From Sthenelais limicola (lineage: Eukaryota; Annelida; Polychaeta; Phyllodocida; Sigalionidae): DNA of 64,000 bases. The DNA lies in NCBI GenBank assembly GCA_942159475.1, contig OW804097.1:52720986-52784985 (forward strand), written 5' to 3'. The notes under the pieces are model-generated. The model was given only the letters and a program-made list of their open reading frames with translations, had not been told where the DNA came from and did not search any database. The position numbers and the translations under genes were made by a program. Position 1 is the stretch's first letter. Each line of letters opens with the position of its first letter. This document shows positions 1 through 10,314 of this stretch, piece after piece.

Positions 1-700
1 CTGATAGAGACCTTATGAAACAATGAACATATACAACAAGGTATTAATTTTGTACATAAATGAGGAATATATATACATAAATGATATGAAATAACAAATA
101 CAAACTCCATCATTAATTAGAGTAATGTTTAACATGATGTATGATCGAAGTAATACGGGCAAATATTTGAGCAATTCTCACGAATTGGGCACACTTTGGT
201 GTTTTCTCAGTTTGGAGCCCTATAATATTGTCACACCAAACAATTGAAATGAAATTTGTATTCAAATATCTTGGTAGGAATCATAAGGATGCATTTCTTT
301 GCATAATGCAGATAATACACTCAAATTTAGAATAAGGGAGATGATTTACTTAGTGTATGTCTGGGAAAGGTTACCTCAACCTCTTGTAGCATTACAAAAA
401 AAACAAGAGTTGTCATATTTTAACCTGAATACATCATTTAACCAATACCTTTTCCAATAGGTTAGAAAAAATTATAATCCTAATACATTCTCTTGCATAA
501 GAAAGAAAAACAATTCTTTTTTGAAATTTGGCTAAAATAGGGTGTTACCTCCGTCTGTACAATAATCATTGTGCTATTTCCATAATTATGCTAGAATTAA
601 ATCAGAAATAGAATTATCTGATGTCAAACATCACAGGCATTAACATTACAAAATATTATTCCTCTAGCTTCATTATTGCCTGAGATATTGGACATTAGGA

Positions 701-734
701 TGCAGACGGAGGTAACATGTTACCTCCGTCTGCA
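701..734. repeat. Perfect 34-bp palindrome
   Basis: Two copies of the 14-mer meet head to head around a central AT, with TG/CA extensions, giving a 34-bp sequence identical to its own reverse complement. It could extrude as a cruciform. Perfect palindromes of this length are unlikely by chance. Confidence 0.95.
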
Positions 735-1080
735 TCTTCAATGCTCCATATCTTAGGATATAATGATGATAGAAGAAATATAATTCACATTAATGGGAAG
801 GATGTGGCCCTAGCTTTAAGGAAAATATATAATAAATTACCAATCTTTATTTCCTCTCATGTTACCTATGTCTCAATGCAGACGGAGGTAACATCTAGTA
901 TTGTTGCATTAATGGAAGGTGTTACCTCCGTCTGGCATTTTCAATGTTGAATATCTGAGGAAATAATGAGGATAGAGGAATTAATATTGACATTAGTGGG
1001 AAGGACATGGCCCTAGCTTTATGGAAAATATATACTGCATTACCAATCTTCATTTCCTTGCATGCTGTGAACAATGAAAT
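717..1080. repeat. Pair of ~185-bp units, left of the minisatellite
   Basis: Two diverged units share the blocks 'catattcaatgtt', 'gccctagctt...atggaaaatat' and 'ttaccaatctt.atttcct'. The first runs about 717-890 and the second about 921-1075. Matching units lie on the far side of the minisatellite at about 2466-2820, so element A has a roughly symmetrical repeat-minisatellite-repeat layout. Confidence 0.7.
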
Positions 1081-1335
1081 TTTACTAATTTTTTTGTGAC
1101 ACATCACATTTGAACATACATCTTGGATATGAAAACCATACTAGATTATACATAGTAATGCTCTGGATTCCATCCATTTGCAGCAAATATTTCACACATT
1201 TTCAGGTATAGGTACTAAAAACAAAGAGCCAGGGTGGATTGATCACCAAATTGTGAATCCTAATCGTTGTTAATGATGAGAATGAAAAGAGAATGATATC
1301 TGTAAAAGTGTTGCAGGTATTGCTGATTTTGACCT

Positions 1336-2284
1336 CACTTGTGCTGCCTGCACTTGTGCTACACTTGACTTGTGCTATGCTGCATTTGTGTTGTGCTGCA
1401 CTTGTGTTGTTCAGCCTCCATTTGTGCTGTGTTGCACTTGTGCTGTGCTACACTTGTGCTGTGCTACACTTGTGCTGTGCTACACTTGTGCTATGCTGCA
1501 CTTGTGCTGTGCTACACTTGTGCTGTGCTGCACTTGTGCCTCACTTGTGCTGTGCTACACTTGTGCTATGCTACACTTGTGCTATGCTACACTTGTGCCT
1601 CACTTGTGCTGTGCTACACTTGTGCTGTGCTACACTTGTGCTTAGCTGCACTTGTGCTGTGCTACACTTGTGCTGTGCTACACTTGTGCTGTGCTGCACA
1701 TGTGCTATGCTGCACTTGTGCTGTGCTACACTTGTGCTGTGCTACACTTGTGCTATGCTACACTTGTGCTGTGCTACACTTGTGCTGTGCTACACTTGTG
1801 TTATGCTGCACCTGTGCTTCACTTGTGCTGTGCTTCACTTGTGCTATGCTGCACTTGTGCTATGCTGCACTTGTGTTATGCTACACTTGTGCTGTGCTAC
1901 ACTTGTGCTATGCTATACTTGTGCTATGCTACACTTGTGCTATGCTGCACTTGTGTTATGCTACACTTGTGCTGTGCTGCACTTGTGCTATGCTGCACTT
2001 GTGCTGTGCCCCACTTGTGCTGTGCTACACTTGTGCTGTGCTACACTTGTGCTGTGCTACACTTGTGCTATGCTACACTTGTGCTGTGCTACACTTGTGC
2101 TAAGCTGCACTTGTGCTGTGCTGCACTTGTGCTGTACTACACTTGTGTTATGCTGCACTTGTGCTGTGCTGCACTTGTGCTGTACTACACTTGTGCTATG
2201 CTGCACTTGTGCTGTGCTGCCTGCATTTGTGCTGTCCTACACTTGTGCTGTGCTGCACTTCTGTAATCCTACACTTGTGCTATA
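1336..2284. repeat. 16-bp minisatellite, about 59 units
   Basis: The unit is CACTTGTGCTGTGCTA with frequent G/A variation at the Gs of GTGC and in the last two bases. Because 16 is not a multiple of three, three units (48 bp) encode a 16-residue repeat, and all three forward frames read almost the same leucine/cysteine/threonine-rich sequence with very few stops. That explains the long overlapping ORFs here. Nothing suggests that they are translated. Confidence 0.97.
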
Positions 2285-2312
2285 ATGGAAGATAAAGACC
2301 AGTTTCTTTTCT

Positions 2313-3040
2313 GTTTTTGATTTGAAATATGTCCCTTTTTGATAAACAACCAGGAAAAATAATAGCTGAAATAATGATATTTAATGAAAAAATCCCTCAT
2401 ACAGTGAATCAATCACAGCAGTGCAGATGGAGGTAACATCTAGTATTGTTGCATTAATGGAAGGTGTTACCTCCGTCTGGCATTTTCAATGTTCAATATC
2501 TCAGGATATAATGAAGATAGAAGAATGATATCAACATAAATGGAAAAAACATGACCCTAGCTGTATGGAAAATATGCAATAAATTACCAATCTTCATTTC
2601 CTCTCATGTTACCTCTGTCTCCATGCAGACGGAGGTAACATCTAATATTGATGCATTAGTGGGTGTTACCTCCGTCTGGCATTTTCAATGTTCAATATCC
2701 CAGAGAATAATGAAGATAGAAGAATAATATTGACATTAGTGGGATGGACATGGCCCTAGCTTCATGGAAAATACATAATGAATTACCAATCTTTATTTCC
2801 TTTTATACTGTAAAAAATGATAGAGCATCAAGTCAGGCTGCAGGGAGGTGGAAAAAAGTAAATTAAAATTTCCAGGCCCCATATTCTAGGGGAAAATAAT
2901 TAAAAGTTGATTTTTTTTCTATTTTTGCTTCGAAATATGTCAGTTTTTGATAAACAACCAGGAAAAATTATAGCTGAAATAATAATATTTAATAAAAATC
3001 CCTCATACAGTGAATTACAGCAGTGCAGACGGAGGTAACA
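2313..3040. repeat. Right-hand repeat block of element A
   Basis: It contains two more ~185-bp units (about 2466-2640 and 2665-2820) and a ~115-bp direct repeat. The repeat, with 'gataaacaaccaggaaaaat' and 'ccctcatacagtgaat', occurs at about 2315-2435 and again at 2925-3035. Each copy of the 115-bp unit ends at a complementary copy of the 14-mer. Confidence 0.75.
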
Positions 3041-3334
3041 TATAAAAATCAAGCATGAACTTTGATTTAGTGCCCTGAATCAGGGAATTATCTGATCATG
3101 TAGCAAATTTTGCCATTTAACCTTTAAATACTTGCCTTTAAGATGAATGAATCAGAAATTTGATATGCAGTAGTTAAAAAAATCCCATATCTGTCACTAA
3201 GTGATCCCAATTCGTGAGAATTGCTCATTTACTCAATTTTAAGGAATAATTAGATCATTATAATAATTTTGGAACATCAGCTGCTCTGCACATGAAGACA
3301 CCAAGCGGCCACCAGGAGAACTACATGAAAATCC

Positions 3335-3455
3335 TGGAGTTCTAGGGAGATTCAGGGAAATCCCCGGAAATACAGGGAAATCCCAGGAAATACAGGGAAA
3401 TCCCAGGAAATACAGGGAGGTCCACGGAAATCCACGGAATTCCCCGGAAAGTCTG
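3335..3455. repeat. Short tandem repeat, ~20-bp unit
   Basis: About five diverged copies of 'tcccaggaaatacagggaaa' and its half-unit 'ccggaaatccacggaa'. The reverse frame encodes a Phe/Pro/Gly/Ser-rich repeat and is not treated as a gene. Element A ends just upstream. Confidence 0.9.
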
Positions 3456-3701
3456 TAAAGATACTTCATATGATCGTAACATAACTTCATTTGGGGAAAA
3501 ACATGGCAAAATTTAATTCATATTTCATGTCACTTTAAAAATTTATCATATGCGTATTCCACGTGAGAGGCGTGATAAAGGGGCTGTAATACTAATTCCA
3601 ATGTCACTTTCCTTGGTTTTCTGAAAACATATAACTACAGTATTGAAATTTAAACACTTCGTACGGCCTGCCGGCAAGAGCAATCAAGTCAGGCAAGCGC
3701 A

Positions 3702-4290
3702 ATGATCTTTGACTTTTACACACTGGATGTGCCAATTCAGATGTTACCCAACAGGTCGGATTTCCAACATGTTTTGAATTCAGTTGCCCTTAAAAGCGTG
3801 GATCATAAGAAACTGTCATACCGTCAGTTAATGTATGGAATGGTTATGGTCGCACAACATCTCCTCTCGACAGATGGTAATATTGCTTCTTATTTGGCTC
3901 ACCTGGAGTTTGTTACTCGTGACGCCGTGGAGGGTGACTACATGGACATTGCCTATGCGAACTATGACCACCATGTCGTTGATATGTTTCTTAAATCTCC
4001 TTCTCACGGTTTTCCTGACTGTGACAGCCGTGGCTGCAATTATTGTTTTCATGGCGCTGTGTTAGCAAAGCAGCGAGACACACAGCAAGGTCAAGGCCGC
4101 CGGGGAAGCCCCACTACTGCTGTCTGCTCCGGTAACTCTTTTGTTTCAAGAACAAGACCAAAGCCCGTGATGCCATCCCTGATAATTACCCCAGTAAGAA
4201 TTGCTTTTATTGGAACTATCGCAACTGTCCTACTGAAAACTGCCCTAAGGAACATCTCTCCCACAGAAACATAAGGCCATCGGGTGTCCC
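3702..4290 (+). pseudogene. Gag remnant of YR retroelement 1
   Basis: The first ~125 residues of the open frame align with the gag of element 2 (49272-48872), sharing 'SVALKSxDHKKLxYRQLMYG', 'YDHHVVD' and 'GFPDCDxRGCN'. The frame then diverges: the cysteine/histidine-rich part, recognisable by 'CFYWNYRNC' and 'CPKEH', continues in another frame after a frameshift near 4130. The N-terminal ~200 residues present in element 2 are absent. Gag would package the element RNA and carries a zinc-knuckle-like segment for nucleic-acid binding. Here it is broken. Confidence 0.75.
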
Positions 4291-4457
4291 CGTGACAAAG
4301 GGGAGAACCGATGTTGACATCATGCATTCCGGGGAAGCCCCTCTGACCCGAGCTGTCATGGCGGTGTACGGCTTCCGGTTTACCCAACTTCAGAGTTCGC
4401 TTCCCCTCTAATTCCGCCTACAGATGATATATTCCTTCGCTTCCGACTGAGATTGGT

Positions 4458-4993
4458 TTGGATTTTTGTGAGGATTTATATTCTTCAACTTCATGTGACT
4501 TTTCCACTTCGCAAGTTGCTTCGGGAATGAGTTCTGGACATGTATCTGTGCCTTCGCCGGTACCTTGTGCTTCACATCCCCATGTTTACGTTGAGTCTAC
4601 TACTAATCTTGGAGCCCCGGAAGGTTCTGCTACCCCGAACACTGAACTAGATATCTCTGACGATGTTTTTGATCAATTTGTGCTTATGTATGATGATGTT
4701 CTTGTCGGCCCTGAAGCTGATTTGTGTTGTACTGTTAATTATTGTTCAGATTTTAGTGCTACAGTTGATTTATATACTTCTCTCGACGATAATGACTATG
4801 AATGTTATTTAAGCCATGGTTGTTGTGTTGCTGAATCGCATGTTGATTTCACTCCTACTACTCTGTGTGGGGATCTACCTCTTCTCAGGGGCCCCATTTG
4901 TAATGATAGTCTGCATTGGTGGTCTTGTTAACCAAATGAATCCTGATGTTTGGCTATATGAGTTACATTTTGAGAATGATGTTGTTCTCTGAG
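4458..4993 (+). pseudogene. N-terminal region of pol, YR retroelement 1
   Basis: This open frame matches the ~200 residues before the reverse transcriptase in element 2. Shared marks are the acidic stretch, 'CCVAESHVDF' and the following 'LVNQM...VWL.EL' that continues past the stop at 4929-4931. The region has no recognisable enzyme fold; it is a linker rich in acidic and serine residues. It is cut at 5004 by TIR element B, beyond which the pol homology resumes near 6417. Confidence 0.7.
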
Positions 4994-5004
4994 AGTTTAT
5001 ATCA

Positions 5005-6412
5005 GGTCGATTCTCATGAATGGTCATCAAATCACCAATTTCAAATTAAATGTAATAATTGGAGAAAATCTCATTGATTATAGTTTCAGTTTATTCTGTT
5101 GAATGCTCCTGACAAAGAGGAACAAATAGGTACCCACTTTTACTGATCCATCACCAATAAATATTGTGCTAGGAGCTTAAGATAGCCATTTCTTGTATAA
5201 AAAAATAGTGAAAATGATGTTTGTCATAAAATAATTGATAAAAGATATTATATCTCAATAAATTCAATGTTTTTTTTACATTCGCAATTACTTTGGCCCT
5301 TTTGTAGCCAGAAATGTTGACATATTCATGACAAATATCTTGCCTACAGCAATATTCATGGTGGGGTAGTATTGGCATCATCAAGCAAACCCCCTTTCCT
5401 AGACTAATTTAAGGGGTATGAAATAAATCAAATATTTAATACTAGGGGCCAGTGTGAAAGGTATTTGCATATATTTAATGAACTAACCATGAACATTTTA
5501 AAAAGTGCCACTAATCTCATGATATCTAACTGAAACAAAATCAAAGCCCATTTGGTGTACTTTTGGCATCATCAAGCAAACCCCCCTTTTTCAGGAATAT
5601 TCAATACTCATGAAAGGAACTACTGATTTATTTTGGTAGTGATTTAAAGGTATCCGTCCATACAATAACTTAAATGAAGAACCTCAATAAAATATGTTCT
5701 AATGTTCCCTCCATCAACTATTCTAAATCAAACATCATCAAGCAAACTGCATCATCAAGCGAACTGCATTATTAAGCAACATAACAGGGGGTCTGGAAGG
5801 AGGGGGGTGGAAGGTATTTTTTCTAACTTTTTCCCCTTAAACATAACTCATAATTACCTCCATAAACAACCAAAATAAGTATTCAAGTCAATGTAACAGG
5901 AAAACGATGGAGAAACAATGTTATTAATAGTTTTGTATATTCTGAATATAAAGGGTTATATGAGTATAATGGGCAGAGGGTCAATGACCTGTGACCTGTA
6001 CCACTGCCATTACCATTACCATTACTAAATGGTTATCTGGCTGTAACTTTTCTTCTAGTTGGAATATTTTCACAAACTGAAGAGTATTATGGCCGTTACA
6101 TGAAGACCTATCAAATACAAACTAATTTAAAACATTATGCATACATTCTTATTATTTATTTCTAACTTAAATCCTAATTTATGTAGAAATATGTACCTTT
6201 CCCCTGTGTCCTTACCATCAGAATTCAGGTCACAGTCTCTCCCAAGCTGCCCTGACCACAATATTCATTATTAACGTTCCCAATTTTGTCTATATTAGCA
6301 GCAATATATCTAGTTTATGTATGAGAAAAAATAAATCAATAGAAGCATTTTAAAAAATATATCAATTTTCAGCCCTGGATGGCCAAATGACGCATTTTCG
6401 TGAGAATTGACC
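5005..6412. mobile_element. TIR DNA transposon B, non-autonomous, TSD ATCA
   Basis: Left end GGTCGATTCTCATGAA (5005-5020) and right end TTCGTGAGAATTGACC (6397-6412) form an imperfect inverted repeat. They are flanked by ATCA at 5001-5004 and 6413-6416. It interrupts the pol gene of YR retroelement 1, whose coding homology stops at one side and restarts at the other. No ORF of note. Inside are four copies of 'catcatcaagcraac' (about 5366, 5568, 5736, 5751) and a short (CATTAC)n run near 6005. Confidence 0.88.
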
Positions 6413-6416
6413 ATCA

Positions 6417-7690
6417 AATGGTATTGTACACGGTTTCGGTATTGTTGATGATATTTCTAAGATTACTCCATACATGTGTTCAAATTACAACTCTGTTCTT
6501 CATGGAGATGCGTTTGTTTTTGAGGACAAACTGATTCGACAAGAAGTAGAAGATGGAAAGTATGTTGTTGTAAATAAGAAACCTTTATGTGTTCATGCTC
6601 TTGGAGCTGTGAATAAGCCAGATGGCTCTTACAGACCTATAACCGACTGCCGCAGGCCTTTGGGCATATCAACTAATAATCACATGTCTAGCACTGCAAA
6701 ATGTTTTAAATTTACTACCCTTGATTATGTTTCATCCTTACTCGAACCAGGTGTTTTCAGTGCTTTGATAGACATTTCTGCAGCTTATCATAGTATAGCT
6801 GTTAATCCAACACATCAACAAGTGCAAGGTATTCAATGGTGCATTGATGGTTGTCAGACTTTTTTAGTAGATACTCGACTTTGTTTTGGTTTGAAGTGTG
6901 CCCCTTATATTTTCAATACCATCCCTAACTTTGTAGTATGCTGCATGTATAGATGAGGTTTTCTGAAAGTGGTCAATTATATTGATGATTTTTTAAGTCC
7001 AGAGATAGAGCTATTAAACTACAACTTCAGAGGCTAGCTGGTATTCTAGCTCATTGTTCATGAGTGGTGCGTGGGGGGCGTACTTTCTCTCACTGTATGA
7101 TTGCTCTTCTTAAATCCTTGCCAGATGGAGCCTGTATCAGATTTTCAGAGGGCTTTAAGCAGGATTGGGATTGGTGGCTATGCTTCTCTGCTATATTCAA
7201 CGGCGTCACCACAATTATCAGATATAACTTTGGAGCTGGTCCGACATGCTATACAGATGCTACCAAATCTGGTTTTGCCTTTGCAATCATGGACAATCAA
7301 TGAATCGCTGGGTTCTTTGACTCTGATACAGTTCCTGAGTTCATCAAGCAGCATGATTTACATGGACATTGGCTGAATCAGTCGGTACCTGCCTTATGCA
7401 ACTCTGATAATAACGTCAACCTCTGGGAACTAGTTCCTGTTTGGCTCGGACTCACTGTGTTCGCTTCTCAGCTGGCGGATAAACATTTTGTGTTATTTAC
7501 CGGTAACACCCAGGTCATCTCTATGCTCAATAAGGGGAAAAGCTCTAATGAGTCTTGTATGAGGCTTATTAGGCTTATCTTTTGGACATCCGTAGTACAT
7601 AATATATATGTTACTGCTAGGCATGTTAAAGGCGTAGACAACTGTTGTGCTGATATTCTGTCCCGAGTTAAAAGCAATGATGACTTCAAA
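6417..7690 (+). pseudogene. Reverse transcriptase-RNase H remnant, YR retroelement 1
   Basis: Residues encoded at 6474-6955 match the palm and fingers of element 2's reverse transcriptase: 'PLCVHALGAV.KPDGS.RPITDC' and 'DTRLCFGL.C.PYIFN'. A TGA at 6953-6955 interrupts the frame; immediately after it the catalytic 'NYIDDFL' is still present (about 6975-6995). The thumb is deleted and homology resumes at 'LQRLAGILAHC' with another TGA near 7060. RNase H follows with 'CYTDATKSG' (about 7250), 'NTQVISMLNKGKSS' (about 7505-7550) and 'ARHVKGVDNCCADILSR' (about 7617-7668). The enzyme would copy element RNA into DNA. It is inactive here. Confidence 0.82.
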
Positions 7691-7699
7691 TGTTTAGAA

Positions 7700-8422
7700 T
7701 TATTTTCATTATGTTGCAGTATCCTGTCTACCGACAAGAGAGTTACTGAAGTAGTTTGTGCTGCTTGGGCGTCTAACACCTTGGCGACCAGAGGATCTCA
7801 ATGGCGTTGTTATACGCAATTTTGTATTGACTATGGATTTTCTTCTTGGACTCTTCTACTATCGCCCGTTTTCTGGTACATTTATCAGAAACTTGTAGCT
7901 TTACCATGGTTAACAACTACCTTAGTGCTGTGATTTCTCTGCATAATATGCTGGGCCAACCAACTGCTTTCAGGGACATATATCTCATCAAAGTAGTTCT
8001 GGCGGGCATTAAGAAAATGTCAGTCCCCAGCCATGTTCAGCGCTTATATCTCACTCCTGCTCAACTGACTTTGATTTATTATCGCATGCCTAAAGACTCC
8101 ATCCATCAAATATATTGGCTTGCCATTATTATTTGCTTCAGGACTTTGCTTCGCAAGAGCAACATCGTCGCTAGTGGGAAGAATGATTCTCATGTCCTAC
8201 TTAGGTCAGATGTAGAGTTCTACTCGGATCATGTTATGTACGAGGTCCGATCGTCCAAGACACATGGGTCGGATTCAGCTGTGCTACATCTTCCGGTCCT
8301 TGCAGGATATTAAGTACATGGGGAACTGGAAGAGTTTGGCAGTACTTGTTTATCTTTCCACCCCCATAAATCGGCTCATGGAGGTTGATAAAAGAGTGTC
8401 TGATGGCTTGGCTATGGTTTAG
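7700..8422 (+). pseudogene. Tyrosine recombinase remnant, YR retroelement 1
   Basis: Aligns with the recombinase of element 2 over 'RVTEV.C.AWA.NT..TRGSQWR' and 'PTAFRDIYLIKVVL.G.KK'. The box-I arginine region 'CFRTLLRKSNIV' is present near 8140-8170. A frame change falls between the parts at 7933 and 7846. The C-terminal end 'GNWKSLAVLVYLSTP...EVD' (about 8320-8420) keeps the probable catalytic tyrosine, but the HxxR box that should precede it has been deleted between about 8310 and 8320. The enzyme would integrate the circular DNA copy by site-specific recombination. Confidence 0.78.
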
Positions 8423-8433
8423 TTGGGTGTTTT

Positions 8434-8729
8434 GGGGCGGACACTCGGCTGTCACTTATTGTGCCATACTCATGTTGATTATTGTGTTTGCCTAATACTA
8501 TATCTATATCCTTATATGTTCCTAAATATATAATGTATATATATTCTTTGCATTGACACCTGACTTGTTTGTAGCAACCTGGTAACTAAGTGGTTCCCGC
8601 GTTCCGGCACTCTCCAATTCGGTGCGGAACGGATCGGACTAGAAATTTTTTCTTTGTAATAAACTTGGGGCGGACACTCGGCCGTCACTTATTGTGCCAT
8701 ACTCGTGTTGATTTTTGTGTTTGCCTAAT
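8434..8729 (+). repeat. Split direct repeats B1-A2-B2 of YR retroelement 1
   Basis: A 63-bp repeat beginning GGGGCGGACACTCGG occurs at 8434-8496 (B1) and 8667-8729 (B2) with three mismatches. The 170 bp between (A2) would match a lost 5' A1 repeat. B1 starts 12 bp after the recombinase stop. The same arrangement, with unrelated sequence, is seen at 43877-44186. Confidence 0.9.
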
Positions 8730-9063
8730 CCATATAATATAAAGCTAGAGCGATTTCTACAAAAAGAGATAGAAAGGAGGGGTTTTTTTTATGTCGCATG
8801 TTCTTGGAATTTTTCTGTAGAGGTCCGTCCATCCCCCGGAGGTCGTTGTATGTGGTTTGTGAAGGTATCTGGGGTGAAAATGTGATTTTGAAGCCTTTTT
8901 TAAATTTCGATCTCTACACTCTATTTATAGCCTGGGAAAGCCCCTGTGAGATACTACATCATTACTGCAGGGATGTCCTTTGTTGACGGATTTCCTTCAA
9001 TCTCCTCATTACCAAAATGTATATATCAATTTCCCATATGTCATTCAAATTACCTATAAAACC
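8730..9063. other. No gene seen
   Basis: Unremarkable AT-rich sequence between the retroelement's last repeat and the purine-rich block, with one T8 run near 8782. Confidence 0.6.
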
Positions 9064-9560
9064 CTTGTGAGAGTGAAGCAAAGGGAGAGGGTGGGGAAAT
9101 AGAAGAGGGGGAAGGGGGGGGGGGAGAAGAGGGGCAGGGAAAAGAGGAGGGGAGGGAGAGGATGTATGGGAAGGGACAGAGGGAAGGGAGAGAAAGTGAG
9201 GAGGGGGAGCATGAGGAAGAGGGGAGGCGGGTATCAGAGACAGGGTTGGGAGAGAAAAACCGGTATGAGAGACAGAGAAGAGGCGGAGGGAAAATAGGGA
9301 GAGGGGGAAGTGTTGGGAGAGAAAAACAGGTATGAGAGACAGAGAAGAGGTGGAGGGAAATGAGGGAGAGGGGGAAGTGTTGGGAGAGATCGAGACCGGG
9401 AATGGAGAGAAAGTGAGGAGGGGTAGCATGAGGAAAAGGGGAGGGAGAGTGGGGTATCGGAGATGGGGTTGGAAGAGAAAAACAGGTATGAGAGACAGAG
9501 AAGAGGCGGAGGGAAAAAGGGGAGAGGGGGAAGTGTGGGGAGAGAGGGGGACCGTCCGAA
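9064..9560. repeat. Purine-rich (GA/GGGA) block with tandem units
   Basis: Almost pure A/G on the plus strand. From about 9235 it contains three tandem units of 75-120 bp with the core 'gagagaaaaacaggtatgag' followed by 'agacagagaagaggyggaggg'. The long reverse ORFs encode only Ser/Pro/Leu-rich repeats and are not genes. Polypurine tracts of this length can form triplex DNA. Confidence 0.95.
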
Positions 9561-9896
9561 GGACGGGTACTTTGCTAGTACTATATATGAGAACATACCA
9601 TGTATTTGGGATACAACATTTCCATTAATACTTTGAAAGGGGTCTGAGCATTGAATGGCAATGATTATTGCTCAGGGGAATTAAGCCTTTCGCTTTCCTG
9701 TGGATCTGGTATTGGAACCAGTACCATACAAAGAGCCGGTACCAAGAATACTGGATATTTACAATAGAGCCAAAACAAGAAATTTTGGTTGTGACCAAGG
9801 AAAGAAAGCTTTCCCCGAATCCCATTTCTCCCACCATTGATCCCCACTCCTGTAGGCCTACCAACGATCCTATAGCTGTGGGTAGCTGTGTAGCTA

Positions 9897-10107
9897 CTGT
9901 AAACGTATTAATGTTCACGCAGTATTTATTTTCGCTATTTTCGCGCACCCACCTTTGTGCGCGAAAATAAATCCTGCGCGAAAGGTATAAGTATTGCATA
10001 AACAATGTGTGAGACTTCCTTGCTGCGCGAATTTAAATCCGCGCGAAAAGGTGTCCAAGTACTTGGTGCGCGAAAATTTATCTGCGCGAAAATAAATACG
10101 TTTACAG
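9897..10107. mobile_element. 211-bp MITE, TA duplication
   Basis: Inverted ends CTGTAAACGTATT (9897-9909) and AATACGTTTACAG (10095-10107), with a TA on each side, fit a Tc1/mariner-type miniature element. The interior has six or so copies of the GCGCGAAAATAAAT theme in both orientations. MITEs with this 'cgcgaaaataaat' interior are, as I recall, common in marine invertebrate genomes. Confidence 0.8.
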
Positions 10108-10314
10108 TATATAATAGGATCGTTGGGCCATAGAACCTGATACTCAGCGCGGGAAAATGTCTATTATGCGTTGTCAAGGACTCTAGTTGTCATGGTGCGT
10201 TACTAATGTTGTGAAAATTAGAAGACATCACTACGTATATTATTGCGTCGTCGCCGGCATCGGCATCGATAGGCCTATACTTTCCCTATTAACTTCTCTA
10301 AGTTCCACCAATAT

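Larger units (their letters stand above)
544..3039. repeat. Nine copies of an inverted 14-mer, GTTACCTCCGTCTG
   Basis: The 14-mer or its complement occurs at 544 (+), 703 (-), 719 (+), 879 (-), 921 (+), 2424 (-, one mismatch), 2466 (+), 2626 (-) and 2665 (+), with a tenth, complementary site at 3026. All lie inside element A. Several are arranged as converging pairs about 30-40 bp apart, so each pair could form a hairpin. They may be subterminal transposase-binding sites or remnants of an older mobile unit. Confidence 0.9.
169..3226. mobile_element. TIR DNA transposon A, non-autonomous, 4-bp TSD
   Basis: Perfect 21-bp terminal inverted repeats, GAGCAATTCTCACGAATTGG and one more G, lie at 169-189 and in inverse at 3206-3226. 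Each is flanked by ATTT (165-168 and 3227-3230), which fits a 4-bp target-site duplication. No transposase is encoded. The interior consists of a 16-bp minisatellite, repeated units of about 185 bp on both sides of it, and nine copies of a 14-mer in both orientations. The TIR resembles those of elements B (5005) and C (42178), which also have 4-bp duplications. Superfamilies with 4-bp duplications include Sola and Chapaev; the termini alone do not decide. Confidence 0.8.
3660..8729 (+). mobile_element. Ngaro/DIRS-like YR retrotransposon 1, 5'-truncated
   Basis: In order on the plus strand: a gag remnant, the N-terminal part of pol, reverse transcriptase, RNase H, tyrosine recombinase, then repeats B1 (8434-8496), A2 (8497-8666) and B2 (8667-8729). 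That is the 3' half of the split-direct-repeat layout A1-ORFs-B1-A2-B2 of Ngaro-type elements. The A1 repeat is missing: homology to element 2 (43877-49894) begins inside gag near 3700. Numerous stops and frameshifts, internal deletions and the insertion of TIR element B show that it is dead. Confidence 0.85.

Noticed and set aside
1293..2285. Overlapping ORFs of 330, 243 and 204 codons
   Set aside because: They are the three reading frames of one 16-bp minisatellite and encode the same repeat; no start context or unique sequence supports a gene.
8962..9628. Long reverse ORFs of Ser/Pro/Leu-rich proteins
   Set aside because: By-products of the purine-rich tandem block; no unique sequence.
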